Source of the DNA: Methanobacteriota archaeon
GTDB lineage: Archaea > Thermoplasmatota > Poseidoniia > Poseidoniales > Thalassarchaeaceae
Assembly: GCA_004195715.1 (NCBI GenBank)
Contig: PSPX01000022.1
Coordinates: forward strand, 1-41,561
Length of the DNA: 41,561 nucleotides
Reading direction: 5' to 3'
Part shown: positions 1-9,490 of the stretch, piece after piece
Layout of the letters: each line of letters begins with the position of its first letter
How positions within the stretch are numbered: the first letter of the stretch is position 1
Translations under genes and position numbers: made by a program
Notes under the pieces: model-generated
What the model saw: only the letters and a program-made list of their open reading frames with translations
The model's database searches: none
Told to the model about the DNA's origin: nothing

Positions 1-1
1 G

Positions 2-190
2 GCCAAGCAGGATAGCGATGAGGTAGAGGATACCTACGCCTGGGCCAAGGAGGCTGGAATCAGAGAGGAACCTGAGAAGGAAACACCGCGCCCTGCGTCG
101 CGCCTACAGAAGCACGACGACCACCCCGGGTGGCTGTGGGACTCAGATAATGAGGAATGGGTCCCCGACCCCGACCACTCTGACGCATGA
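2..190 (+). CDS. C-terminal fragment of an acidic protein with a Trp-rich tail (5' end outside window)
   Basis: An open frame runs from the window edge to TGA at 188-190 and gives about 62 residues. It is too short and too open at the left edge to have been called as a separate gene. The visible part is strongly charged and ends in HPGWLWDSDNEEWVPDPDH, a Trp-rich acidic tail. The tail resembles short cytoplasmic tails on membrane proteins, and a related Trp-rich tail ends the subtilase at 36.4 kb in this window. The body of the protein lies upstream, so its function cannot be named. The next gene starts 58 nt downstream on the same strand. Confidence 0.6.
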   Translation, partial: AKQDSDEVEDTYAWAKEAGIREEPEKETPRPASRLQKHDDHPGWLWDSDNEEWVPDPDHSDA

Positions 191-247
191 ATCAGTCCCG
201 ATCGCCACTCGATAACATTCTTGAGTGGACTATTGCGCTTAGCGAAT

Positions 248-2773
248 ATGACCACCATGGCAGTGCTCCGTCCTGGAGTTCAGGAACGCATTTTGCTGCA
301 TCTGAGAGACTATATCGACCACGCTGACAAAGTCGAAGTTCCATTCGCCCTCTCGCAGATGGGCATTGCAAACGCTGTCGCTATCGCCCGCTCCAACGTA
401 CCGCGAGCGATTGCAGGGATGAGGGAGCAGGGGCACCTGATTGAGAGGCAGGCCCATGTCACTGGGGTATCGCGCAAGAGGAAGGCCTACTTCTTGACCG
501 AGGAGGGTGCCAACATTGCTAACGACATCTGGGCTAAGGTCAGCACTCAACCGGTCCGTCTCGTTCACCCCGACGGGCGCTCAGAGACTCTCGAGCTTGC
601 TCAGGCGCTGGAGGCTACTGAACTCCCTCTGAGGCATGTCGATTTCCTCAGGTACCTCGACGATACCGGGACCGTGGACCTCTCAATCCTGTCAGCCGAA
701 CTGATAGAGAGGGACCTGTCAAAGCACATCGAGAAGCAGCTCGTGACTTCACTCAACGACCTGCCGAGAATACGTCGCTTCTTCGGTCGAGAGGCAGAGA
801 TCGACAGCATGGTCGCTCTGCTGGAGGGCCACTCCAGTTCCATTCTGATTCCCGGAATAGCCGGCATAGGGAAGACCGCTCTGGCAGGGAAGTTGCTGGA
901 GCGCTTCACTCATCAGAGGAACTTGCTGTATCACAGATGTCAGGACTGGGAGGGTTCACGAGCCTTCTTCGAGGCGACTTCTGAGTGGTTGTCGGCACTT
1001 GGTCACAACGACCTGTCAGACTACCTCGCAGTCACCCCGGTACCTCAGGCTTCAATGACGGTGAACCTGATTGTCGAAGGATTGCGGGACTCCCCTGCCC
1101 TAATCGTCATCGATGACCTGCACAAGGTTGGCGATGAGACCCTAATTTCGGCTTTGAGGGCTCTAACTCTCAGGATACCTGAACTCGACAATGCTGGTTT
1201 AGTGATGTTCTCACGCTCCTTCAGGATGGTGGTGCCTGAGGCAGACTCCTCAGGTAGGATTGTCACTTTAGTAATGCCTCTTGAAGGACTTGATCAGGAG
1301 TCCAGTCGGCAGATTCTAACTGCTATGCCTAACCTAGAGATGACCCAGTTTCTGCACATCTACACTCTGTCTAGAGGGCACCCTTTAGTCCTCGAGCTAA
1401 TCAACAGGGGAAGCGTCGGAGATACCTTCCACGCTACTCTGGAGGCTTTCGTTGAACAGGAGATATTCAGTCGACTGTCTGGCCCGGAGAAGCGCCTCCT
1501 AGGTGCTATAGCTGTGTTCCGCGAGCCGATGCCACTAGAGGCTATCAGTGACATCGACGCAGAGACTGATTTGCTCGATGGATTAGTAGAGAAGGGACTC
1601 GCTCGTCAGGCTGACAGTGATAACTACGACGTTCACGACCTAGTTCGCGAGTTTCTGACTCGGTCTATGGATGAGTCGCTGCGCCAGGAGTTGCACTCCA
1701 ATGCGAAGTTGTGGTACCGGACCCGTCACGGAGTAGCAGCAGAGCGGATAGAGTTCATCCATCACCTAAACGAGTCGGGTGACACCGAAGGGCTCGCCGA
1801 GGTACTCTCCTCAGAGGGCCACAATCTAGTCAGAGCGGGACATACCGAACTGTTAGGCATTCTCAGGCCGCTCGAGGGTCAGAGCTTCGACCCCCAGAGC
1901 TGGTGCATCATCAGGGAGTTGCGTGGAGACATCCTGTCAATCCAAGGTCGCTGGGACGAGGCCGAGGCCGAGTACAAGGCGGCTATACCGCTAGCCCGCA
2001 AGCACAAAATGCCACACGAACTCGCCAGACTGCTATCTGCTAGGGCGGATATCGCGGTCAAGCGCGGCGCCATGGACGACGCCCTTGAAATGCACCGGAA
2101 GTCACTAGAGATTCAAATCTCCCTAAGGGACGCCGTGGGTGCGGCCCGCTCATACAACAACATGGGATACATATACAGACGCAGGAAGGACAACCGTCGC
2201 GCCTTAGAGGTCTATGGCAACGTCGAAGAACTACTCAAACAAGAGGGCAACCCGGAGTTGTGCGACGCTAGAATCCGTCTGGCTTCAGCCTTCCTTGAGA
2301 TGGGCGAGATGGAACGAGCTAGGGATCACGCCATGACTGCCTTCGAAGAGACCGAGGGCCAGATGGATATTGTCCACGCCCGAGCGAGAGCAGTAATAGG
2401 GAGGTATTATGCCAAAGCCAAGGAGAACGAACTCGCCATGCAGTATTACTCCGGAGCTCTAGACATACTGTCCGACCAGACCGATCCTCACAGCGCCGTC
2501 GAGGTCGCGATGTTGCTCGGACAGGTTCTGAGTGACGCCGGACGCAAGGAAGAGGCGGCCGAGCACTACATCGACGCCATGGTGTTGGCTGAAGCCAACG
2601 ATTTCAGGATGCTGCAGGGAGAGTTGCTGGCACGTCTGGGAGAGGTCGAGAGCGACCGCTCGCAGAAGATGGATTACCTACAACGTTCGCTGACCGTGTT
2701 CAGGGATCTTGGCGCAGTGGACAGGATGCGAGAGGTTCAGGCATCGGTGCATCTAGCAGTGATGGGCAACTAA
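248..2773 (+). CDS. Winged-helix / STAND-type ATPase / TPR regulator
   Basis: The protein has 841 residues from ATG 248; an in-frame TTG at 221 is a less likely start. Residues 1-90 look like a winged-helix DNA-binding domain, with an 'NVPRAIAGMREQGHL' recognition-helix region followed by a basic wing. The next block begins FFGREAEID and carries a Walker A loop GIAGIGKTAL near residue 203 and a Walker B LIVIDDLHK near residue 285. This is the AP-ATPase/NB-ARC (STAND) arrangement. From about residue 550 onward the sequence is TPR-like helical repeats, such as 'YNNMGYIYRRRKDNRRALEVY'. No membrane segment or signal peptide is seen. By family analogy it is a signal-responsive transcriptional switch in which ligand or partner binding to the TPRs controls ATP-dependent oligomerisation. 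The target and signal are unknown. It overlaps the convergent next gene by 4 nt. Confidence 0.8.
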   Translation: MTTMAVLRPGVQERILLHLRDYIDHADKVEVPFALSQMGIANAVAIARSNVPRAIAGMREQGHLIERQAHVTGVSRKRKAYFLTEEGANIANDIWAKVSTQPVRLVHPDGRSETLELAQALEATELPLRHVDFLRYLDDTGTVDLSILSAELIERDLSKHIEKQLVTSLNDLPRIRRFFGREAEIDSMVALLEGHSSSILIPGIAGIGKTALAGKLLERFTHQRNLLYHRCQDWEGSRAFFEATSEWLSALGHNDLSDYLAVTPVPQASMTVNLIVEGLRDSPALIVIDDLHKVGDETLISALRALTLRIPELDNAGLVMFSRSFRMVVPEADSSGRIVTLVMPLEGLDQESSRQILTAMPNLEMTQFLHIYTLSRGHPLVLELINRGSVGDTFHATLEAFVEQEIFSRLSGPEKRLLGAIAVFREPMPLEAISDIDAETDLLDGLVEKGLARQADSDNYDVHDLVREFLTRSMDESLRQELHSNAKLWYRTRHGVAAERIEFIHHLNESGDTEGLAEVLSSEGHNLVRAGHTELLGILRPLEGQSFDPQSWCIIRELRGDILSIQGRWDEAEAEYKAAIPLARKHKMPHELARLLSARADIAVKRGAMDDALEMHRKSLEIQISLRDAVGAARSYNNMGYIYRRRKDNRRALEVYGNVEELLKQEGNPELCDARIRLASAFLEMGEMERARDHAMTAFEETEGQMDIVHARARAVIGRYYAKAKENELAMQYYSGALDILSDQTDPHSAVEVAMLLGQVLSDAGRKEEAAEHYIDAMVLAEANDFRMLQGELLARLGEVESDRSQKMDYLQRSLTVFRDLGAVDRMREVQASVHLAVMGN

Positions 2774-3573
2774 GTCAGACTGCTGATCTTCTCCGACTCA
2801 GTCTGACCGAGCCAGTTGCTGAACTCCGGGCCTTGCTGCTTGGAGATTGAGAGACTGCCTGAATAGTGCTCGCCGATGTGCATCAACACCTCGCTCTCAG
2901 CGATATGCGGGGCATTGTTCTTCTCAGATAGATGGCATAGCACGATACTGTCCAGACCCTCACTGAGCACCTCCGCGAGGACTTCCCCAGTCTGCGTGTT
3001 AGAAAGGTGCCCCCCTCTACCTGAAATTCGCCTCTTGAGGGGCTCGGGATACGGGCCTCTCATCAGACGTTTGTGGTCATAGTTCGCCTCGATGGAGATG
3101 TGACTGCATCCCGAGAGATGCTTCTTCAACTCGACTGTGGGTTCTCCGAGGTCGGTGACGATTGCGGCCCTGCGGCCGTCGCCGTTGGTTGCGATGACTG
3201 CGACATTGTCGGCATCATCGTGAGGAACTGGTATCGAAAGTAGGCTGAGGTCTTCGGAGATACCTATTCTGTCTAGATGGCCGAAGGTCCGGCACTCCGA
3301 TATCGGCTGCCACCCCATCTTGGTAGCAGTACCTAGAGTAGCGTGTAGCGCGGCCTCCCATTTCTCCGAAGCTCGCTTGGCAGAATTTGAGTGGTCGGAG
3401 TGATGATGGGTCACCAGAATCGCGTCTATCGACTGTGGCTCGACACCAGCAAGTAACAGTCTGTTCTCCATCTGTCGCAGTGAGAATCCACAATCCACTA
3501 GAACTCGGGTCTCACCTGAACTGAGCAGCGTCGAATTGCCCCTGCTGCCAGAACCGAGGTGAGTTATCTCCAT
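2770..3573 (-). CDS. YycJ/WalJ-like metallo-beta-lactamase-fold hydrolase
   Basis: The protein has 267 residues from the ATG at 3573. An ATG two codons upstream (3579) is equally possible, and the longer frame to 3639 adds residues unlike the family. It opens with MEITHLGSGSRGNS, the standard N-terminus of this family. The metal-binding signature THHHSDH is at residues 55-61. Later family motifs are visible: PVPHDDAD, IVTDLGE, GHLSN and CHLSEKNN. These would bind two metal ions. Bacterial YycJ/WalJ proteins have been linked to nucleic-acid processing with exonuclease-like activity; the substrate in archaea is unknown to me. It is a single gene convergent with the STAND gene and divergent from the calcium-repeat gene. 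Confidence 0.85.
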   Translation of the reverse strand: MEITHLGSGSRGNSTLLSSGETRVLVDCGFSLRQMENRLLLAGVEPQSIDAILVTHHHSDHSNSAKRASEKWEAALHATLGTATKMGWQPISECRTFGHLDRIGISEDLSLLSIPVPHDDADNVAVIATNGDGRRAAIVTDLGEPTVELKKHLSGCSHISIEANYDHKRLMRGPYPEPLKRRISGRGGHLSNTQTGEVLAEVLSEGLDSIVLCHLSEKNNAPHIAESEVLMHIGEHYSGSLSISKQQGPEFSNWLGQTESEKISSLT

Positions 3574-3659
3574 GCCCATCGCAATCGAAGTTATTCGGCT
3601 CAACCCCCCCCTTGAAGGAATCCATCCCACTCTGGTCATTAGGCCGGTTTCTTCCTACC

Positions 3660-3674
3660 GACGGCTACGCCGTC
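3660..3674. repeat. Triloop hairpin GACGGC-TAC-GCCGTC
   Basis: This is a perfect 6-bp inverted repeat with a 3-nt loop, in the 192-nt divergent intergenic region between the metallo-hydrolase and the calcium-repeat gene. It lies about 92 nt upstream of the calcium-repeat ATG. It could be an operator or part of a 5' leader. A similar GGCGCC-TAC-GGCGCC hairpin occurs at 21381-21395. Confidence 0.5.
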
Positions 3675-3753
3675 GTCAACGAAGCACCTCGACGTGTCCG
3701 AACGACGCTCCATCATCATCATAAGTCAACGAACGGCGCTAAAAATCCCATAC

Positions 3754-3759
3754 AGAGGT
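3754..3759 (+). promoter_or_regulatory. Shine-Dalgarno site fixing the start of the calcium-repeat gene
   Basis: AGAGGT lies 6 nt upstream of ATG 3766. It supports starting the protein at the signal peptide (MRRKQTALL) and not at the upstream in-frame start at 3694. Confidence 0.7.
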
Positions 3760-3765
3760 CATACC

Positions 3766-6700
3766 ATGCGCCGCAAGCAGACAGCGCTACTGATTACACT
3801 ACTTCTTCTCAGTAGTCTCGCCTTCGTCTCACAGACTCGTCCCCAGTCATCGGTCTCTTCGACTGACCCCATCACGGCCGACAGAGGAGGCCCTCCAGTC
3901 ACTGACGAGGACGGTGACCGAATTCCCGATTTGCACGAGTCAATATTTGGGGACGTCAGATTGATTGAAAGCAGCACAGGAATAGTCTCGGTCAACGGCC
4001 TCAATCCTATGAATGCCACCGACAACATGTCCGATCACGACAATGACGGGGCTAGCGCTCTACTCGAATTTTGCTGGCCCTATACTCTGGACACCTGCTT
4101 CGATAGACTGTCGCTGACAGGTAAGCCCCCTCACCTCACAGAATCTGGATTGAGAGAGTATCTCGACCCAAGGGTTGCTGATACGGACGGTGACGGGCTT
4201 CCTGACGGGTACGAGATCTATATGTGCACCGAAGGCGGACTTGGCTATCAGAACGCCACTAACGCCTGGCAGTGCCTCTGGTTCGATCCACTTGACCCCT
4301 CAGATTCAATCGAGGATATCGACAAGTGCGATGACTATAGTTTCGGCTGCGGCGACGGTTTCGACGTCGACAGGGATGGCTACATAGACATCGGTGAGCG
4401 CTATACTAACTCCGAAGAGTACCTGTATGGTACTCCAGATGACTGGCTTACCGAGCGGGACGGCCTGTGGTGTGCGGGCAAAATTCCGGGTTTGACCGAC
4501 GACTCCTGCCAGACTGAGATTGCTAGAGCCACTGGTGACAACGGCTGGCTCGGCAGTGATCCAACTGAGTCCGACTCCGATTACTACACCTGGTCAGAGG
4601 TGATAGCGATAGGACTGGCAGTCCCTGGGGATGGCATCCCCGATGGATGGGAGGTTCACTACGGATTGGACCCACGCAACTCCAGCGATGCCATCGAAGA
4701 CACTGATTCCGACGGGTGGGATCTCGACAGGGACGGTTTCATCATACCCGATATCTCAACCTCCACAGCACACTGGGGCGAGGCATTCAGCAATTACGAG
4801 GAGTACATGATACACCACGATGACGGGGTGTGGGTGACTCCTGGACTCAGAGGAATCTCGTCCTCCGAAAGCGACTCAGATGTAGTCTCCTTTGACCAGA
4901 GTACCAGTCCCGGATTGGTCGACGGGGCCGTACACACTGTGCTGGCCGATTCAGCGAGAGATAGACTGCTGGTAGGCTCGAAGTACGGCATTTCCGTAAT
5001 CGACCCGTTCGAGGGCACCACGACTCTCTACGAGCTTCCCCCGGGGATGCTGATGCACACGATGATTAGGTGGTCTCCGGGGGACTCGGACTTCCTCCTC
5101 ATAGGCTCCAACCTAGGGCTGCACTCGATTACCCTCGAAACCGGACTCCCTTTGATGGACTCAATGTCTGAGATGAGAATAGGGCCCGTTGAGGGCATCT
5201 ACTCTTTGGATACGGGGAGTGGCAACCTCGACCTCATTCTGTTCGGCAACGACTCCGCTTGGACAGCCACTGTCAGCGAGCAGGGAGGCGTTGCCGACGC
5301 TACGGTGAGCGAACCGGTGTTCAACGAAGTGATGACAGAAATGCTGACTGCCTCCGAGACCGAAGTCCTCACCGCGCTACACGTCCCCATGTTCGGCAGG
5401 GGACCACTCCTGCTGATTGGCACCGATGCCGGACTGATTGCATGGAACACCACAGACGGCTCCACTTCGGTCGGCGACCCCTGGTGGGTCTTTGACCGCG
5501 AGAATGCCGAGGACTTCGTTCAGAGGGCCGACCTGCTTAACGTGTCCAAGTCCGCAGTGGTCAACGCACTGGTCACAGCCGGTCCACTCGATGCCCTAGG
5601 CAACGTTGAGGAGGTCACAGGAGTATGGGTGGGGACCTCTGGCGGACTGCATCTTCTCAATCTCCAACTTCTGGTGCAGATGCCCCGTACGGCCTTTGAT
5701 TCAGACAGGATGTACAATATCGAAAGGTGGGCCGAAGGGGCCAATGACATCCGTTCTATTCTTCCTTTGGACGGAAAGATTGTGATTGGGTCTCGCGATG
5801 GTACATGGTGCCTTGAGGGTGGTCATTCCGGTGTATTGGGACTCTATCTCAATCAGACGAGGATTCCTGGAATGGCTACGTCACTAATCACTCTAGAGCA
5901 CGGCACCAGTCTGTGGATCTTCGCCGGGATCTCTCCCGGACGATACATGAACATCATGCCAATCGACCCTACTTCCAAGGACTCCGACCTAGACGGTATG
6001 CCAGACGGCTGGGAATTCATCTACGGCCTCGATCCCACCGACCCGTACGACAGGTACCGTGACGCCGATGCTGATGGGGTACATTTCTCGACTTCCGACG
6101 GCTTTGAGTTCGATCGGGACTGGACCAACCTCGACGAGTACAGGTTCGTCTCAAACACTGAGGGTGGGTACAACGGCACCGACCCCCGTGATATGGACAC
6201 CGACGGAGACGGGCTGACCGATGGCGAGGAGTATTGGGGCTGGTTCGCCGAGTCGACTAACTTCGACTGCCACTATCTCAACGAAGAGTATCTCTGCGAC
6301 GAGGAGACTGGCGAACTGGCAGAGCAGGTTCACTTTGAGGGCTGGCTCGGTTCGGGGGCCGGAGGTGGCACTGATGGACCTACCGACCCTACCAATGCGG
6401 ATACCGATGGCGATGGGATGCCCGACGGCTGGGAGATGGAACATCGGAGGTGGATTGGTGACGTCTACAACGGCGGCAACCTGTGGACCCTTGACCCGCG
6501 CGACCCAGCAGACAAGGATCAGGACGCCGACGGCGACGGCTTGAGTAATCTCTGCGAGTACATGTGGGGGAATCTGCTGGAGACCGTTCTTCGCGAGGGT
6601 CTGGCGACCCACGGAGAGACCTCTGAGGCAGCAGCCAACTGGACCGCTACCGATCCCAATGACATCGACTCTGATGGTGATACACTGCCTGACGGTTGGG

Positions 6701-8634
6701 AGGCTCGCTACGCCTGCTCTTGGAAGAAGGACAATGCCGGAATCAACCCACTGAACGGCTCTGACCTGTTGAACAACCCCGACGGAGACGGTTATGACAT
6801 CAACCACGATGGGGTGCTGGACCTTGAGGAGAGCCTAGTCAACTGGCTAGAGTACCACCTTAAGTCGGAGATTCTGTATGGCGACCAGTCTGCTTCCGGT
6901 ATGGAGTATCCAGAGAACTTCACCACTCTGCTGTGGAATGAGACTTGGTTGGATTTCGCTGATGATTCGTTTGGCGCCTTCACCAGCCCCGCTTACAGCA
7001 GTCTCATCAACGCCACCACTCCTCAGGACGTCGGCTCGTCCAACCCTCTTTCATCCGATTCGGACAGGGACGGCATGCCGGACGGATGGGAATTCTACTA
7101 CGCTAGATGGAGTCTGTTCGACGAGCAATGGACACTCAATCCTGTTGATGAGAGGGACCGGACGGGCGACCCCGATGGAGACGGGATGAATAACTGGGAG
7201 GAGTACAACGTCATCGACAGCAATTTCAGTGAGACCGACGATCTGATTACAGTGCCTCAGTTCTACCTTCTAAGCGTTGGCGGCGAACTACTCGCTTCAC
7301 CTTGGTTGTCGGCGGAGTCAGCCGCTTCGTTCGGAACCTTCCTCACGGAAGATCAGATTAACAAGAGTGGCAGGACTGCTGACCCGAATGACCCTGATAC
7401 AGACGATGACGGGTTGCTCGACGGCATCGAGCTGATATTTACTAGGTGGAACTCGACCGACGAGGTTTGGACTCTGAATCCGCTGGTCGCCGGTGACGGC
7501 AACTACGACTCCGATCGCGACGGCATCACCGATCTCGTTGAGCTGAACCTCACATTCAACAATCCTGCCAACGGCGGACTCTCTCCTCCGGATGCACCGC
7601 GGATGTGGGAGGAGGCCGAGCAGTTGGATCCCGATGAGGCAGTCAACCGAGTCTACAGGATTCTATTCAACAAAGAGGGCAGGGCTGAACTGGCAATTGC
7701 CCAGTTCCAGTCGTGGCAAGACGGCTTTGCCGCCCAACCGGTGGTTTCGGCACTACTGGGTGCTTCCGACCCGAACGCGGAGGACACCGACCGAGACGGC
7801 ATGAGCGATGGTTACGAGTACTGGTTCACTGAGTGGAACCTTGAGCAGAATACTTGGGAGATGAACCTCCTGACCGACAGTGACATTCACGTCGATTCCG
7901 ATGGCGACTCGTTTGACTGCAACGGTGATGGGCACATCTCAGACTCAGAGTCCTTCGACAACCTCGCTGAGTACGATGCTAGGGTTTACGGCAAGCGCTC
8001 GGCTATCGACACCATCCCTAATGGTACGGGACTAATCTCATACGGTGCCGACGCCGTGACCGCACAGATTGAGGAGAATGGCCTAGCCTACGATGCCGCA
8101 TTCGCCCAGCTCTATGTCATGTTCTCGACCAAGAGTCTGGTATCAGCTGAGCGCGCCGGACTGATTAATGGCGTCGACCCAGACACTTTCAACTACAGTA
8201 TCGCCGGAGTCAGCGACCCTACTGACGATGACTCGGATCGAGACGGGATGCCCGACGGCTGGGAATTCTGCTATTCTATCTACGGCGAGTTCCTGCCGGT
8301 GAACTCGTACAGGTGGTCAATGAACCCAATCAACCCGTTGGACATCGACTACGATCCGGACGCCGATGGCTGGTATGACCGGTCGTGGGGTGATATCCCA
8401 GCCCCTCAGGGCACATGGGAGGATAGGCAGTTCACTCTCGCACCTGTCGAACAGCAGATTGGACAGGGCTTCCTCGGCCTGTACTTCAGCAATTTGATGG
8501 AGTACGAGAACGGCACCCACCCTCTCGATGCTGACTCCGATGACGACTCAATGGTGATGAAGCCGATAATGCAGAATGGAGTCGTCATAGACTACGTTCA
8601 GGACACCAACCAAGTACGGAACCAACCCTCTTGA
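3766..8634 (+). CDS. Giant secreted calcium-repeat (thrombospondin type 3-like) protein, main part before a frame break
   Basis: The frame gives 1622 residues from ATG 3766. A signal peptide, MRRKQTALLITLLLLSSLAF, opens the protein. About twenty acidic motifs of the type DxDxDGMPDGWE are spread through it, each usually followed by an aromatic-rich turn and 'LDPxDPxD'. This is the pattern of thrombospondin type 3 and EF-hand-like calcium loops, which form rigid calcium-dependent rods. Residues about 382-735 lack these loops and look like a beta-propeller ('LLVGSKYGISVID', 'LLIGSNLGLHSI', 'VWVGTSGGLHLLN'). Asn-x-Ser/Thr sequons are common. The frame ends in an uncharacteristic stretch (...DTNQVRNQPS), and the repeat pattern resumes one base out of phase in the 3' part. 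I infer a cell-surface or exported structural or adhesion protein. No catalytic domain is recognised. Confidence 0.85.
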   Translation: MRRKQTALLITLLLLSSLAFVSQTRPQSSVSSTDPITADRGGPPVTDEDGDRIPDLHESIFGDVRLIESSTGIVSVNGLNPMNATDNMSDHDNDGASALLEFCWPYTLDTCFDRLSLTGKPPHLTESGLREYLDPRVADTDGDGLPDGYEIYMCTEGGLGYQNATNAWQCLWFDPLDPSDSIEDIDKCDDYSFGCGDGFDVDRDGYIDIGERYTNSEEYLYGTPDDWLTERDGLWCAGKIPGLTDDSCQTEIARATGDNGWLGSDPTESDSDYYTWSEVIAIGLAVPGDGIPDGWEVHYGLDPRNSSDAIEDTDSDGWDLDRDGFIIPDISTSTAHWGEAFSNYEEYMIHHDDGVWVTPGLRGISSSESDSDVVSFDQSTSPGLVDGAVHTVLADSARDRLLVGSKYGISVIDPFEGTTTLYELPPGMLMHTMIRWSPGDSDFLLIGSNLGLHSITLETGLPLMDSMSEMRIGPVEGIYSLDTGSGNLDLILFGNDSAWTATVSEQGGVADATVSEPVFNEVMTEMLTASETEVLTALHVPMFGRGPLLLIGTDAGLIAWNTTDGSTSVGDPWWVFDRENAEDFVQRADLLNVSKSAVVNALVTAGPLDALGNVEEVTGVWVGTSGGLHLLNLQLLVQMPRTAFDSDRMYNIERWAEGANDIRSILPLDGKIVIGSRDGTWCLEGGHSGVLGLYLNQTRIPGMATSLITLEHGTSLWIFAGISPGRYMNIMPIDPTSKDSDLDGMPDGWEFIYGLDPTDPYDRYRDADADGVHFSTSDGFEFDRDWTNLDEYRFVSNTEGGYNGTDPRDMDTDGDGLTDGEEYWGWFAESTNFDCHYLNEEYLCDEETGELAEQVHFEGWLGSGAGGGTDGPTDPTNADTDGDGMPDGWEMEHRRWIGDVYNGGNLWTLDPRDPADKDQDADGDGLSNLCEYMWGNLLETVLREGLATHGETSEAAANWTATDPNDIDSDGDTLPDGWEARYACSWKKDNAGINPLNGSDLLNNPDGDGYDINHDGVLDLEESLVNWLEYHLKSEILYGDQSASGMEYPENFTTLLWNETWLDFADDSFGAFTSPAYSSLINATTPQDVGSSNPLSSDSDRDGMPDGWEFYYARWSLFDEQWTLNPVDERDRTGDPDGDGMNNWEEYNVIDSNFSETDDLITVPQFYLLSVGGELLASPWLSAESAASFGTFLTEDQINKSGRTADPNDPDTDDDGLLDGIELIFTRWNSTDEVWTLNPLVAGDGNYDSDRDGITDLVELNLTFNNPANGGLSPPDAPRMWEEAEQLDPDEAVNRVYRILFNKEGRAELAIAQFQSWQDGFAAQPVVSALLGASDPNAEDTDRDGMSDGYEYWFTEWNLEQNTWEMNLLTDSDIHVDSDGDSFDCNGDGHISDSESFDNLAEYDARVYGKRSAIDTIPNGTGLISYGADAVTAQIEENGLAYDAAFAQLYVMFSTKSLVSAERAGLINGVDPDTFNYSIAGVSDPTDDDSDRDGMPDGWEFCYSIYGEFLPVNSYRWSMNPINPLDIDYDPDADGWYDRSWGDIPAPQGTWEDRQFTLAPVEQQIGQGFLGLYFSNLMEYENGTHPLDADSDDDSMVMKPIMQNGVVIDYVQDTNQVRNQPS

Positions 8635-9380
8635 CAACGATACCGACGGCGATATGATGCCCGATTTCTACGAGTATTATCGTGGCTGGAACGAGGCCAA
8701 TGACAACTGGTCTTCATACCTGAAGATATCAGTAGTCTGGCAGCAAATCACGGCAACCAACTGGAAGCCAGTCAACATCACCGGAACGAGCATCGCGAGG
8801 CCCGAACTCGCATGGACGTGGTTCACCCACGACGCCACCGATCCATCGGATGCGGGACAGGACGCAGACAACGACGGCAGCTGGGACTGCTCCAGCGGCA
8901 GCTGCCTCTATATCCCGTACAACAACTTCCAGGAATACTACGGACTAGTCAATGCCTCCCTAGCCTCGCCCTCTCTCGTCAGACAGGCCGGGCTGTACGA
9001 CTGTTCTGGCAACATCGTGCAGGAGTGGTGGCAGCTGCGTGAGTCCCTTCTGGGGACCTGCTCTGGCAACGCCGCTCTCAGTTCGAACTACTTCCGCATG
9101 TACCGGATTAACAACGCCGACCTACTGTACGCACTCATTATCGATGACAACGACGTTGACTACGAGGATATCGACACTAGCGATGACGAGGTCCTCGTAA
9201 ACGGCGCATGGACCGACGTATACCAGAGGTTCGCAGGAGACCAGTACCACCTGCCCAACACTGGCTTAGGTGAGTACGTCTATGGTTGGTGGTTGATTGA
9301 CATTGATGGCGACCAAATCGCCGACGGCACCAATCCAGCGAATTGGGACACTGATGGGGACTGGCTAAACGACTTCTTTG
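3901..9380 (+). repeat. Array of degenerate DxDxDGxPDGWE-coding repeats
   Basis: Near-identical DNA cores encode the repeat at about 5992-6018, 6412-6435, 7069-7098 and 8241-8270 (gacgg-atgcc-gacgg-tgggaattc type), with weaker copies between them. Spacing is irregular, about 200-600 nt. The repeats also create long spurious antisense frames, for example 6151-6807. Such internal identity is a likely source of recombination and of assembly error. Confidence 0.7.
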
Positions 9381-9460
9381 AGATCGAGGACGACTTGCTC
9401 GATGGGGTGCGAGGCAACAGCGGCTCTCCCATCAGGTACGACGATCGCACTACTAGTTGA
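8591..9460 (+). CDS. C-terminal part of the giant calcium-repeat protein, +1 frame
   Basis: This frame is open from 8591. Its first family-like residues are KYGTNPLDNDTDGDMMPDF from 8612, followed by the same aromatic-rich acidic repeats through IDGDQIADG and DTDGDWLNDFFEI to a stop at 9458-9460. The first internal ATG is at 8654, but starting there would cut a repeat in half and would leave a secreted domain without a signal peptide. It is therefore best read as the end of the gene that starts at 3766, giving about 1900 residues in total. The frames are joined by skipping one base (or restoring two) around 8604-8611. No transmembrane anchor follows. The end, SPIRYDDRTTS, looks like a natural terminus. 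Confidence 0.75.
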   Translation, partial: TTFRTPTKYGTNPLDNDTDGDMMPDFYEYYRGWNEANDNWSSYLKISVVWQQITATNWKPVNITGTSIARPELAWTWFTHDATDPSDAGQDADNDGSWDCSSGSCLYIPYNNFQEYYGLVNASLASPSLVRQAGLYDCSGNIVQEWWQLRESLLGTCSGNAALSSNYFRMYRINNADLLYALIIDDNDVDYEDIDTSDDEVLVNGAWTDVYQRFAGDQYHLPNTGLGEYVYGWWLIDIDGDQIADGTNPANWDTDGDWLNDFFEIEDDLLDGVRGNSGSPIRYDDRTTS

Positions 9461-9490
9461 TTTCTTGAGCGACCCCCCTCACGCTCTGTC

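Noticed and set aside
6151-6807. 218-codon antisense open frame inside the calcium-repeat gene
   Set aside because: It mirrors the regular Asp/Gly codons of the repeat; the antisense product is a low-complexity Val/Gly/Ile sequence with no domain.
3766-9460. CRISPR-like or tandem DNA repeat array
   Set aside because: The repeats are irregularly spaced, diverged at DNA level and code in one frame for calcium-loop protein repeats.
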